Origin: Saccharina japonica
Taxonomy: Eukaryota; Sar; Phaeophyceae; Laminariales; Laminariaceae
Length of the DNA stretch: 64,000 bases
Assembly (NCBI GenBank): GCA_008828725.1
Contig: MEHQ01003304.1
Span: forward strand, 1-64,000
Direction of reading: 5' to 3'
Shown: positions 24,243-37,000 of the stretch, piece after piece
How the letters are laid out: each line of letters begins with the position of its first letter
Position numbering within the stretch: the stretch's first letter is position 1
Made by a program: the position numbers and the translations under genes
Notes under the pieces: model-generated
The model's database searches: none
The model's input: only the letters and a program-made list of their open reading frames with translations
What the model was told of the DNA's origin: nothing

Positions 24243-24530
24243 GTGCTGCCAAAATCAAACCGGAGCGCGGCGGCTTTGGATTTCCGTCAGCTTGATAAGG
24301 ATATACCAAGAACGGAGTTCACGTTGGCGCTTTCAAGTTCGGAGATACGTGGGCTACAAGAATATGAGCATATTGCTGCCGGGGGCGACGAAAAGCAGTA
24401 CCGGATTACTGATATTGGCACTGGTGATTGGGCGATCTTAAGCATCAGGGCTGCGAACAAAATAACGAAAGCTATGGAGATGTACAGGAAGGCAGCAACT
24501 GCGTTGGGGCCGCGTGTATGGGATATNTAA
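24243..24530 (+). CDS. Possible exon of unrecognised gene, cut by N
   Basis: About 95 open codons with protein-like composition (DFRQLDKDIPRTEFTL, RGLQEYEHIAAGGDEKQY, TKAMEMYRKAATALGPRVWD) running into the single ambiguous base at 24527 and then the hexamer array. In one frame the array would read as a Pro-Lys repeat. No domain recognised and no clear start or acceptor. The frame across the N cannot be decided. Confidence 0.3.
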   Translation: MLPKSNRSAAALDFRQLDKDIPRTEFTLALSSSEIRGLQEYEHIAAGGDEKQYRITDIGTGDWAILSIRAANKITKAMEMYRKAATALGPRVWDX

Positions 24531-24605
24531 GCCTAAGCCTAAGCCTAAGCCTAAGCCTAAGCCTAAGCCTAAGCCTAAGCCTAAGCCTAAGCCTAAGCCT
24601 AAGCC
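24528..24605. repeat. Hexamer array (TAAGCC)13
   Basis: Thirteen perfect hexamer units directly after the only N in the window (24527). The unit resembles a one-base variant of the telomere hexamer CCCTAA. Array length may be collapsed by assembly, as the N suggests a difficult read. Confidence 0.9.
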
Positions 24606-25490
24606 ACCGGGGGCCCCAGATGGAAAATACCTGCTAGGTTAGACGTAAGTATGATGACATTCGGCGATTAACTTGATTATAGAGAGGACATTGGAATCTC
24701 AAATACAATAATTTATATGCCCAAATGGTAGTATTGTTGAAGGGCCTTCGGATGAAACCATCACAATGACCAAGAAATACCTAAAAAGGGGCCCCCGGGG
24801 GCCCCAGATGGAAAATACCTGCTATATTAGACGTAAGTATGATTACATTGGATTATTAACTTGATTAAAATAGGACATTGGCATCTCAAATACAATAATA
24901 TACATACCCAAATGGTAGTGTCTTTCAAGGGCCTTTCCATGAAACCATCCAAACGACCAAGACAAACCATTCAGGGGACCCCCGGTGGCCCCAAATCGAA
25001 CATATCTCCTAAATCGGACGTAAATATGATTACATTGGATAATTATCTTGACTAGACAGGGGCCATTGGAATCTCAAACAAAATGATATTTACACCCAAA
25101 TGGTAGTGTTTTCAGAGGGCCTTCCCATGAAACCGTCAACACGACCAAGGAAGGCCATAGAGGGGCCCCCCGGGGGGCCAAAATTGAACATATCTGCTAA
25201 ATTAGACATAAATAATATTACATTGGATAATTAGCTTGATTAGAAAGGGGCCATTGGAATCTCGAACAAAAAATATTATTTACACCTAAATGTAGTGTTT
25301 TCAGGGGGACTTCCCATGAAACCATCAACACGACCAAGAAATACCATAGAGGGGGCCCCCGGGGGCCCCAGATCGAAAATGTATGCCATGTTAGACGTAA
25401 ATATGAATACATTAGAAAATAACTTGACTAGACAGAGGCCATTGGAATCTCACAGATCAGTATATTATATACCCAATTGTTCAAGGGCCT
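24606..25490. repeat. 188-bp tandem array, 5 diverged copies
   Basis: Motif GGGGGCCCCAGATGGAAAAT and variants recurs at about 24613, 24801, 24988, 25177 and 25365, a period of about 188 bp. Units also share TTAGACGTAAGTATGATTAC, GGGGCCATTGGAATCTC and TTCCCATGAAACCATC. Copies are clearly more diverged than those of the 205-bp satellite, so this array is older. Confidence 0.85.
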
Positions 25491-28400
25491 AGAGGATTCA
25501 CCTCGAAGCTACACTTCCCTCCCACTTGTACTTCGCCCTTTGCGAGAGTAACGGAAATAGGGATGACAACCTGCTGGAAACCCGGACCTAGATCGATCGA
25601 TGTGAAAAATGTTGCGCCCATATTGCCTGTTGTTGCTCTCTACGATGTGCGATGCCCTAGTTCCCCGCTGCCGGCCTGCAGCAACCCATTTGACCCAGGG
25701 CCTAAGTTTTCACAGGCCCTCGTTGTGCAATCGTTTTTCATCACGACGGTGCAGTTAATCTCCCACCCCGAACCCGACCGATGAACGGCTGCTGGCGTCG
25801 TCAGATTCGTCACCATTCTGAATCATAGCAGACTTTGATTCCTCATACCCCTAGCAAATTTGGCGCTCACGTTTGCTTTGAATCAATAAGCCCGGTAGAC
25901 TTAAAAACTAAATCATCTAATCATAACAATAACTTTTACCTAACTTATTTCTAACGCTAACCCTAACCCTAACCCTAACCCTAAATTGGGAGTTTAACAA
26001 GTAGGAAATAACGAATACTCGCTTGAGTCGCTTTTACAACCCAAACCCTATGTGTTCCCATGTTCATGCGGTCATTATCAATACTCTACACCCAATACGG
26101 CAAAGCTCCAGTTCTAATGCTCAGACCAGCTCCCAACTAGCGTATGGTGTATTCGTAATGATCTATAGGAGGTGGTAGGGGAAACTCAGGGAAACATTGC
26201 TGTGCTAGCATCACGAAAAAAAGGCGCGCAGCAGCAAGGGTTCTGATCGTTTCTTAGCTCCCTTTTTCTTGTATCTACACTCTGCTGTGGCGGCGTAGGA
26301 TGCTACGGACGGTCGCACTAGAGGTCCATGTAGGTTTTCCATTCGAGTACCCGGCGTCCTCGTTGAACGCCTAAGTTTAAACAGAACCAGCAGCCGGAGA
26401 AACTGTCGTTTTTCAAGTTCGTATGTGGGTACCAGAGGGACGTGTAGTCGAGTTTGAAAAAATAGGTACTTCTCGGGATGGAAACGGCGTTGGGTCGATC
26501 CGGATCCTGAGACACAAATATCGCCCATCGCCTACGTTCTTGAAAACTTACCATGTAGAGTAGGTCGGAGCACGAAAACTCGAAAAAGTTTTATTTTGAG
26601 TTTTGCTTCAAAAATATCGAAATTATACGACTACTCGTACTGCATCGTTGTCATCACGGGCACCAGACGTACCTGATATGCGCGAGCTATGTCGCAGGCT
26701 CCTGATGTGTAGAAGTCACATCACAAGTGTCGTCGACCCCTCACAGTCATGTGTTTCACCCTTGTTATCATGAACTGCCTCAAGCGAGGTAGCCATACCT
26801 ATGAGTCGGTTTTCGGAAGGACGCTACTCAAAACAACAATCACTGGCCACACAATATCAACCCAGGGTCTCTGTACACCAGCATCAACCACCATAGTATC
26901 CCAAACAGCCCGAATACCCGGGGCGAGATATGCTAGGCCCCAAACAGTTTGTCACAATTTGCCAGGTAAAACGGCAGATCCCAACTTTCATAATATATGA
27001 TTGCCAAGGTAAAACGGAAATCCCAATACCTAATATGTCAACATCAATTTCAATATAAACCTACCCATACAAAGTCAGACAGTTTCAGCGGGAAAGGGAA
27101 CAACCCGTCAAACAATCGTATACTGGAAAACCCTGGAAGCCCATCCAATTATAACGTATTGACATAGATGTCTTACCGTCCGATATGACCGATGCATGTT
27201 GTATATATACCCTGTAGGAGCAGAACAGCACGACCTCTCTGACATAAAACAAATTCACTCAACTAAAGAGCCAAATCGAATTATCGCAACCACTCTGCTA
27301 GATTGTTCGCGCAGGACTATGCACGGGAGTATGCCAAAGCCAGCATTTGAATTCAAATGTACTATGGATACTATTTCTTAGTATTGTGTGCATTAAAAGA
27401 ACCTCCAACGTGTAGGACGCTATTGATGAGAACATCGGCGTACTCTACTGGCGAGGTATCCGCAATTGCTAGAAAAAGCCAGGCAGACTGCGTGTAAGCC
27501 TACATGCACTAACCGGACCGTGCACGAGTGTTTATGCTTATTTTACCTGCACGTTTCACGGCGTCCACCACCCCAACCATCGCGACAATGAACTCTGACA
27601 CCCACTCTAACCCGAACGCCAGACACCTGCTTGATTGCCGTGCTCAGAACGACTCCAAGCCACTGTGCGCAGAAACATTCGCTAGGTCCCTGTGTTTGGA
27701 AAGCCTCTAGGTCGCTGTATGGTAAAACCCGCCCGTCCACTGTGTTTGGGAAGCGTTTATTTTGCTGGGTCGTGTAAAACGTACTCTGGGTCGCTTTGTC
27801 CAGCGAAACATACTTATCTGCCACCATGATCCTTTGGTTTTCTCCAACCTCCAACCTCAAACACGCTCCTATGTCAAATCAGGCAAACGAATATCAGTGC
27901 TCTCAAATAAAATGCAAAGTAACGATGGAATTTGTCAGCAAACAATACGAAACGCACGCGCCTTATCAAGCGCGCTGATTATGACCACGGCACGTTGATT
28001 GCTTTTTTCTTTTGCCTTTTTCCTATTCCTTGGTGACAATGTCTGCCTCGTCACCCTAGTGCAAAGGTGATGTTTCGGGAGTCAACACAGAGAGTTCTGC
28101 CGGTATAATATCTGCGTCGCTTTCGCCTCTGCCGTCCCCCTGGTTCATGCTGGCCCAACTAACTTTCCGCTTGGTATATATTCCGTTCCCCGTATCCTGA
28201 ACCCGTTGTTGGATCCTATTGCTTCAATGAGACATCGCGACAACCCTCCAGCAACCCCATACCTAACAACTGGCTCACTCCAGATCGTACATTTATTGCT
28301 GTAGTGGCATATCCCTTTAGGGCTACATTTCAGGCCGCCTTCGCGTAACGAGAACAATATAGGTTGAGGCCGTAGCCTCGTATCGCGGACCTGTAGACAG

Positions 28401-30223
28401 CCACACGTACATGGCACACACATGAATAAGCCGTATACATAGGTGTATGGTCACCAGCCATGCGTCATATGCATAAGCCGTTATCCTGAGTATCGCGGTC
28501 GTCTATAACATATGGGTCGTACGATTCTCCGCATCAACGCCTGGCATACATGAGTCTTACAAATGTGATGAACAACTGCTCCAACGCCGGCTAGCTATTA
28601 AGTAAAGGATGCATTCCGGGACAAGCTACGCAAAGCCCTCTGGTTTGCTGGCAATCGTGGTGCTCTGTTGCAATGCCCTCTTTGGCTATTTTGTTACATC
28701 CTTTATCAAGCGTTCAACCCCGTGGCCGACGTCGACTCTGAAACAAATATATGGAAAACGGGTTGATGTATAGATGTCACAAGTAATCAAAACACAAGGG
28801 CCTGCAAGCAACCCTGACGTTACTAAGATTAACACGCGACACCTGAAAAACGTATTGGCGCAAACGCGATACCCCAAACTACTGTGGATCTGCTCCTAAA
28901 CAAAAACGAACTCCACCAACTTCTTCCGGCCCGTACTAGCCACTACAGAACTGTGGGGTGTTCTCCCTCGCGCACGCTACCTCCGATATGATTCTTCGCG
29001 CACAGTCGATCTTCGAAACCATTACAGCGTTCCAAAAACACCATACCGGTAACCCTTCTCGCTTTGGGTCGAGTGTTCCATGTTGAGAGAATATCCACCG
29101 CGACCTGTGAGGGTTTTGAAATTTTTCGACCAGACCGGAACTGGTACATGCTTTATATTTGACACGTGATCTGACAACAACCCGTCAGAGTGTTACCACC
29201 GACTGACTTGAACGGACTTCTATATCACCGACTGACCACCGCCTTACCCAACCCCACTCGAGCCGACCTGTGAGAGTTCAGTACCCTCATGTGACCATGT
29301 GCTGTAGGTTTCGCCAGACCAGTTAGAATCACCGAATATTGTACCGTGGTCCACACCGTGGAAGTATAGTTAAGGCTGTATTGCCTGTATGGTTGCGTGC
29401 GGACCTTCGTACTGTTCTCGCACTATGCTGCCTGCCACTGCCAATGTTTAGCGGCTCTCCTCGCTGTAGTTGTCTTGGGAAAATTCAACGCCGAGAGGGC
29501 CCTTCACGGAGTCTGTTTGTCGGCGAGCAGTTCAGAAAATGTCGGAGACGTGTCGGAGAAGTTCGGTTCGAGTTGGTATCGACGGATACGAGCAAACGAT
29601 CTGGAGAACGCAGTGCCTTCTCTACGGCAAACCCTACACTATGTTGTGCGAAGCCCGACTCTTAACGGTTGTTCAATAGACTGGGAACCCAAACTAATGA
29701 CTTATAATACCCTGGTATATCCAGACCGCAGCCGAGTTGCCTGTATTGAATTTATAACCGAAATCAATCGTCATAGTGCCGTAGCGATTCCCACGCTGGG
29801 TACCCCCATAGCCAAGTAATGACGTCACCACATTCAACTACGATTTTTGCCCTCTGGACCCTAAGAAGGAGCTATTCACAGGCCATTCGACCGTTGACAG
29901 CAAAAGTACCACCTTGAATATTTTAGTTTTCTGGCTGCGTATAATTTCACGAATGTGCTTTATCAATGGAAATGCATGTGAAATACGTGACGTAAGCTAC
30001 AGCGGTATGGGGAAATTCGCTACGTACACTACGCCGTTTAATACTTGGCAGGAAAGAGGTGGCCAACTCGTCCTCTAACTGTGTACACGTGTCGCGCTTA
30101 AAATCGTCCCACCTTCTGAGTGGGGACTGTTTTACGTGCTAGTCAGGCATCTACTGGATTCTAGCGAATCGATACACGTTCTGTTATCTTGCCGACGCAT
30201 GTAAACCAGTACAACAAAACTAG
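25491..30223. other. No supported gene
   Basis: Contains a telomere-type run at 25957-25985. The longest open frame (29397-29819, plus strand, 140 codons) has no start context, domain or splice partner that I could identify. This side is downstream of the cysteine-module gene's stop codon; no clear polyadenylation signal was recognised. Confidence 0.45.
25957..25985. repeat. Interstitial telomere-type run, CCCTAA x4
   Basis: CTAA followed by four perfect CCCTAA units in non-coding sequence 470 bp beyond the 188-bp array. Confidence 0.85.
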
Positions 30224-31083
30224 CTATGATTGCCCCAACTCACAGTCTTCCTGTAGGCCACGGATGGACTCCATTCCATGCATAATGATTTCACCATAGG
30301 CGTCACGTGTGGGTACGATGGTCTCGCCAAGAATACCTTTGGCGTCGAGGCTTACGTCGGCGTGGTCAATTGCGACGTTCATTTGCCACGTCAGGTGGTC
30401 GGGGAGGTCGTACTGGTCGGTAGGGTCCCGCATGGCGAGTTGGTGCAGTCTGCCGTGGCTTAGGCGAATGATTGTCGCTGGAGTGACGATCTTGAACGAT
30501 GCATGCTCCGACTGATGATCAAACAGTCCGCCATTCTGCGTAATGGCGCGAGCGACGTATTCGGTGCACTCCACTATGTTCGTCACAGTAGGATCGGAAA
30601 GAACCCATTCTCCAATGTCCGCTGTCTCAGCCATCCTGCGACCGACTTGTTCATATTCGAGTTTCTTTCTCTCCCAGTATGTCTCGAACCCGAACGACCT
30701 GCACTCGCCAGGGATATTGACGGCGATGACTTCCACACTCGGGGCAAGAACGACGTGTCCAGGCGCGGATAAGGCCTCTTCGCCGTCAACAACAACGTGC
30801 AGCGAGCCGTCCGCTAGACAGGGAGACACATCAATAGGGCAGACACTTTCCAGATTGTGCGGTTCCTTCACCGAGATGACGATACTGTGCTCAAATCCGT
30901 CGGCATCCGTTGTGACGATTGAAAGACCGGTGATGTACGTAATAGCCGGCACGGCAGGGACTGGAGCCGTGATGCGCATGTTAACTTGCATCGATGGGGG
31001 GTCCGAAACTAGCGTATACCACGATCCGTCTTTGCCGGTGAAGTCGAACTTCTGGCCATGAAAACCGGTCATATGCGGGTCAC
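30224..31083 (-). CDS. Exon D: Root_cap / vWD-like C-terminal domain
   Basis: Acceptor cacttag| completes a Gly codon with exon C; 285 whole codons follow, then TAG at 30224-30226. Starts GDPHMTGFHGQKFDFTG, the classic vWD/Root_cap opening, then a WYTLVSDPPSMQVNMRI strand, TYITGLSIVTTDADG, and near the end HADVSLDAKGILGETIVPT, which matches the 'V-x-G-V-L-G-x-T' signature of plant Root_cap proteins (PF06830). It has five cysteines. The domain is usually extracellular. No membrane anchor follows, so secretion or wall binding is inferred. Confidence 0.88.
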
Positions 31084-34000
31084 CTAAGTGGGTGAGAGGT
31101 GCGACGTCAGCTTGAGGTGATTGTACGTTTTAAAAGCCAAAGAGCGAACGACTTGAATTGGTTGGGGGGGTGAGGCTGCTAATTACTTGAAGATGAGCCA
31201 CCAGCACAATTCCAAATGAGACTTCTGGTTTTCGATAACAACAACGATACTGTTAGCAACGACATGTCCAATATCACTGACGCGCTAGGCGCCAAATTAG
31301 GCCATATATGTATAGCCCACTGAACGCGACGCTTAACGTGGCCAGGTTATATAACACTCTTTACAACTGGTTCTTACCGCAAGCACCCAGGCTCCCATCC
31401 GTTGGTTCAGTTTCACAAATGTGCTTATCCGGGCAGCAAATCTCGCCGTCATCGCACTGACCGTCGGAATTGCATCCTGATATAGTAGGACGGGCAATAA
31501 GGGCCGAGTTCAGGTCAAACGGCACGACAAACATGACTTTCAAATAACCCTTGAGGCTGTCGTCTGGAGCTTCCCGGTCTAGCCCTTACACTTTTAAAGC
31601 AATGGCGGTGTAGCGGGCAGCCACGCGTGTTGATGGGTGTCAACCACAATAAACTACGTAGTGTGTCGGTGACGTTATGTCGTGAGAAGCCATTCTAATA
31701 GAGGTTAGCGACGTCAAGAGTAGCGTCACGGTGGGTATGTAGGTCAATTCGAGGTGAAGGAAGACGTGACGAGTGGGATCAGTTTCAAAAACATGTCACA
31801 ACGTATTTATGAGTAGCCCAGGACCGAATACATAATGCCGGTACCAAAGACGGGCAAGGGGTATGTTACAAGCACCACCGTATTTATAATTTATTTTAGC
31901 GACAAGTTACTCAAAAGGGTTAGGGGCACGTACAGGGTAGTGCGGTCAACGCTGTACTGCGCTCGGAGATCACCGCTTACTCCGAGGGGGGTGTGGTTCA
32001 TATTCATGCATGGCCATAGTGGTATTACCATAGATCCTCGTATCCCTACAATGATGGGACGGAGCATGTTAGGTTATCGCCGACCAGGCAGACATTGCTA
32101 GCCTCAAGCGCAGACCGCTGTGAGGTATCATTCGAGTCGCATGAAAGGTGAGTTGCCTCCTACTTAGAACCGCTTGTGAGGCGGCCTTGTGTATGGATGA
32201 CATCTTCAATGCAAGGAAGGGGGGGTTGGGGTACTATTAATATATCACACGGTAATTACGTATTAGGTGAACGCACTCAACACATGGATTAGAGGACCCG
32301 TGGATTGTGTCACTGGCATCTGGTTCACAACCTGTTTCCGCCGAGAAATATCACGTTCCACCTTTGGGCTGTTACTCGATCAAATTGAGCTATTCGGCGC
32401 GGCACATATCTACATGCATTCAGCGACCCAAGAAGGAGCGACACGCGTGTTGGCCTATGACCTATACATCGCGAAATATGTTTGATTCTTTGACCGTCTT
32501 CAGTGTTGGCCAGGCGTTCGGTCGGTGAGGAAATATTAAGCAAAATACAGCTAGCGTAAGTAATAGGTTAGACGTATATCGGGGTATGTGCTGTCTTGTT
32601 GGTCACCATTCGACGACATGTACAGCTTGACGCCTCGACACAAACACTACAGTACTTGTCAAAACTAGTGCTCAACACTGGTTGCGCTTAGATAAAAAGA
32701 TGGAGTTCAATCGGCAACTTGGGCAGGCGTTGGATCTCTACCTTTGCTACGTAATTGGATGGCATGATTTTGACGAAGTTACAAATGTTTCTATGAGTGC
32801 CAGGAGAAAGCGCAACCGACACCGACACCATTTTCCTCCACGAGGTTTCAACAGTTGAAAATCTCGCAAATAGCAAAGCTGTGCTACATGACAAAAGGGA
32901 AAATAATTTTTCGAAGAAACGAAAACAGAGCTTCGCGTGAGGAAAAATATTCCCAAACCGCCCATACCAGAAAGAGAATGTTGTTTTTGAATGACCAGAC
33001 GTCATTGGTTTTCTCTTGTAATGCAGAAGGACCTTGCCTATTGGGGCATTCCAACTTAAAAAAAACACTTTGGGACACAGGCGCGCTAAAGTATATGATT
33101 CGCCTCTCAATGGAATCAGGTTGTAGCTGACGTACTTTCGGATAGACGTGCTGTTTGTGTCTTACCCAGTACAGTAGAACAACATTTTTGGATCGAAGTC
33201 GTGTATGTTTAAACAAATATGTATTTATCCACACACATATTGCTCGAACACTGAATCACCGAGAACGCGTTTGAATGTGGGGGGAGGGGAATTCGTTGGA
33301 ATATATCGAAATGGTATTCAATTGAGTGTTCGGACGTTATCCGCCTGGAAATGGCATGCTCCATATACTTTGATCACGCCATGCAGATTAGAACCATGTT
33401 GTCGATTGGTTCCGACGAGCGAATCCATCATCGAGAACTGCGGAACGGCCTCGAACAACGTAAAGACGAGGACTTGTGCTCAGTACAAGTCTGTCTATTC
33501 GTTGTCGAGGCTCGTGCACATCGTTCGTACAGTACTTTGTCGCGAATTTCACAACGTGATGATTGGCCAGCGCGAACAAGATGAAAGTAACGCAACTAGA
33601 TGAAATGTCCATTGGGACCAGACGGTGAGTGAGACTGTGCATGAAGGGTGTGGTTTGTAAAGGTCAAGGGTGTGACTATACCCCCTTCAAAGTGCGTTGG
33701 ACCGATTCGACCTAAGTTAGTACTTGAAGTCCACCATTTGTTGTATGCGGCAGACAAACGCCTTCCCACGCGGTTGTTTTTTCGGGTCGAGCACCAGCCT
33801 CGTATGCACCCGCAGGCGCCTTGGATGCTTCCGCTCCGCCCGCACGCACACTGTGCGCTTCCTCGAAGACGAAAATATCGGCACGATCCTGCCCTCTCAA
33901 CGTTTTGGTGCCTTCTGTGACTCGTGCTCAGCGATTTAGAGTGATTCCTTCGGGTGGGTGCTCTCCAACCTAATGCCTCCGAGGGGACCTGGCTGCCCTG

Positions 34001-37000
34001 CCTTCCCGCTCTCGTGGGGGTTCGTGCGGGCGTCCGTTCCACGACAGAAACCACGGCCCTGTGTTAAATATTTCTCTTCATGTGGTTGTCATGACGCATG
34101 GAAGCGACAACAAGAGGCTTCGACCGACAGGTACGGCCAGTACTCAGGATAGAGACCCCTCCTGCAGTCTATTCTACGGGGATCTTTAGCCAGGCTACAT
34201 GACGCCCCGACTCCTTCTGCGTAGCTGAATAGGCGTCCTGCGTGTTACAAGGTCGATCGATCCTCTTTGCTCCGCCTGAGGATCGATGGATGATTGAGTG
34301 GTTTACGTGGTGTCCACAAAAAAAGGCTAATTTTTAAAGCGGGGTTGAATTTTGTACTTGTATATGCGGGCGATCATGTACCCTCCGAGGAAGTAGCAAG
34401 CGAAGCTATGCCGCAGGAGCGGTGCCACAATCTCATCCCGCACACAGCATATCACCAACTTCAGGTCCTTTCAGGCAACCGAGCGTGGGTCTGATACAGA
34501 AAGTCGTTAACTTAACATGCTCACGAGTGTATCGCGAAGCGGAGCGGAGCTACGTATAGTACGTTTATTAGAGAATGCGAGTTCTCTAATTTTGACCAAG
34601 TCTCTCGTGATAGGGATCTCTCGCAAAATAGCCATGGCCGTTTTCGTACTCGATTAAACTATTGATTTTGTGTGCACTTTTCATCAATTTCTCATAGTTT
34701 TTATTTGTCTACTACTTTTGTTTTGCACTTTTCCAATTTCTCATACTTGTATCTGTTTACTACGTTGTGTTCTGACAAATTTTATCTGACTAATATGTTG
34801 TACTTTTGTTTTGTTTGTTTTGTACTCCAGCATAGAAAGGAAAGGAAGGAATCGTACACGCGGACCTTTGCGATCATACGTTTCAAAACCACATATTGCG
34901 CTAAACTAGCCCCTTTATTTGACATAGGAGCAGTTTTTTATTGGGCAACTGCCAAAATCAGGTATACCTCGTCCATTTGAGCCAAAATCAGGTATATACT
35001 AAAACCAAGTAAAAAACGCACGCCGCGAACGGTGTTTTTCATGACTTTTTGGCTGTGAGAAATAATCAAACATACTTTTGAAATTGCGCCTGAACAGCAG
35101 AATGATACTCGTAGCGAATGTGTGTGTCCTCCAAACTCTTGATAAATGTTGTATGTTATTTTCAGTACTGGTATTAATGTCTGTCGTACGCTTTCATTGA
35201 TTTCGTGACCACACTCACTCCTACGACGTGTATTTCCGTATTATTGTACCAGGTACGTATGATGTATATAGTCGTAGCCACATTGATAGCATACGAAATA
35301 AACATCGACGTAGTTTGAGACTGAACTGCTCGCTTTCCGTACCGTGTCAGCTAGCAGGAGTACGTAATACCTGGTATATTACAACAGGTCCATTGTGCCC
35401 TATGCGCGCGTATGATGCGTTCTGTAGTCGTTGTGGCGGGTCGTATGTACGTAGTGTGATGTCTTCGTGTCGGGCGTATATGAGACAGTGTACCTATGGC
35501 CTCTGATTGGCTCAAAATTCGCCAAAATCGGTTTAAAGATGAACAAAGTAGACAAATCCAGGTGTACCTGACCATTTCATGCCAAAATGAGGTACGACGT
35601 GAGGCTGGCCAATGAGAGGTGTCCTAGCGTGTGATTTGTACTTGGTTTTAGTCTAGTACCTGTTTTTGGCACCAAAGTGACCAGGTGAACCTGATTTTGG
35701 CAGTTGTCGTTTTTACTTCTGCGAGCGTTTACTCGTAGTCGATGTACCAATTTGCGACGCGAACGTGTGCACGTTGTCATCTAACAAAAAAACAAAATGT
35801 GTTCGCACACGGTCTTGGACCCGGGACTCTTGTGTAGACACGACCTAGTGCCACCCGTTACTCTACTCGACCAACTTCTTGACATTAGCAGTTTTTATTT
35901 CTATGGACGTACCGATATGCGACGTACATACACCCACCTGGTCAGGTGTATTGATATCACACAGGAACATTGTCTTTCATCTGCTAATGCACCTGTGTAC
36001 TGGAATTGCTTTTCATCGCGCAGCTGTAAACACTGCCCGCGAGGCAGCATGTTTTTCAGGGGCCTCCTTGGTACTTCTCCCGCGAACCACGGTAACCGCA
36101 GGAGATCGACGATGTCAGCGCCATTCATGAAGAGCGACAGTGTCAAGTGCATGATAACACCGCGGTAGGGCCACGGTAACGACACTACGGGATTCTTTTT
36201 TTCCAGTTACCGTGGTATCGTTACCGTGGTCCTACGACTTCATCTCTTATAAACACAGAACATAAATGCCACCACTCGATTCCCCGTGCTTGTGGCTCTG
36301 TATTGATGCCTTTGGAACTACAGTATTCATTCCTCATGAATGACGCTGGTATCGTCCATATCCTAAATTACCGTGGAAACGAACAAATTACCGAGGATAT
36401 CCCTGGTTTTTGCTGTTTTTTTTCACCAATGCACACGAGTAGGGTTAGGGTTAGGGTTGCTGCGCGAGTTCCTAGCGACAGCTATACTATCTTCATCTCT
36501 ATACTACGTAGATCAGCAACACCAGCAGAAGCTATGTTTCCCAGCGTGTATCAGAAAGCCACTCATATGCAATGTAGGTGCGTCAACAGCAGCAGCTGTG
36601 CAGCCGTTGTAGAGTACTTGCGATTAGTGCGTGTTGCAGAGTAGGCGGAGCTACGACAGCATGATACTGTGGGGCATGTTTCCGTCCATATGCCGCAGTA
36701 CACACACGTAGATTTTCAGCGCATCTGTACTGCGTACGAGGGCACCCCGAACCGTAGTGTACTGGGAGCATCGAAGGTATTTTTCTCTGTGAGAGACGAG
36801 CGTATACCTGGGATGGTAGAAAAGACAACCAACATACATACTGTACGGCGAGCACTGGCCGGATGAGCTGTACATAGTCGCCGACTACCGTCAGTCCACA
36901 ACGTCAGGAATACTTAATAATTCTGAGTATATATTTATGCTTATGTCGGATATTTGAGCGAAGATCGTCTCACAAAAGATTCAGGACTCAGTCACTCCCA

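Noticed and set aside
29397..29819. Plus-strand frame of 140 codons
   Set aside because: Begins at a non-ATG codon, overlapping frames are also open, and no domain is seen.
30543..31061. Plus-strand frame of 172 codons
   Set aside because: Antisense shadow of exon D, which has a recognised domain and splice context on the minus strand.
32688..33130. Overlapping frames on both strands in the 8.2-kb intron as a nested gene
   Set aside because: No domain, and the possible plus-strand segments lie in different frames without splice sites.
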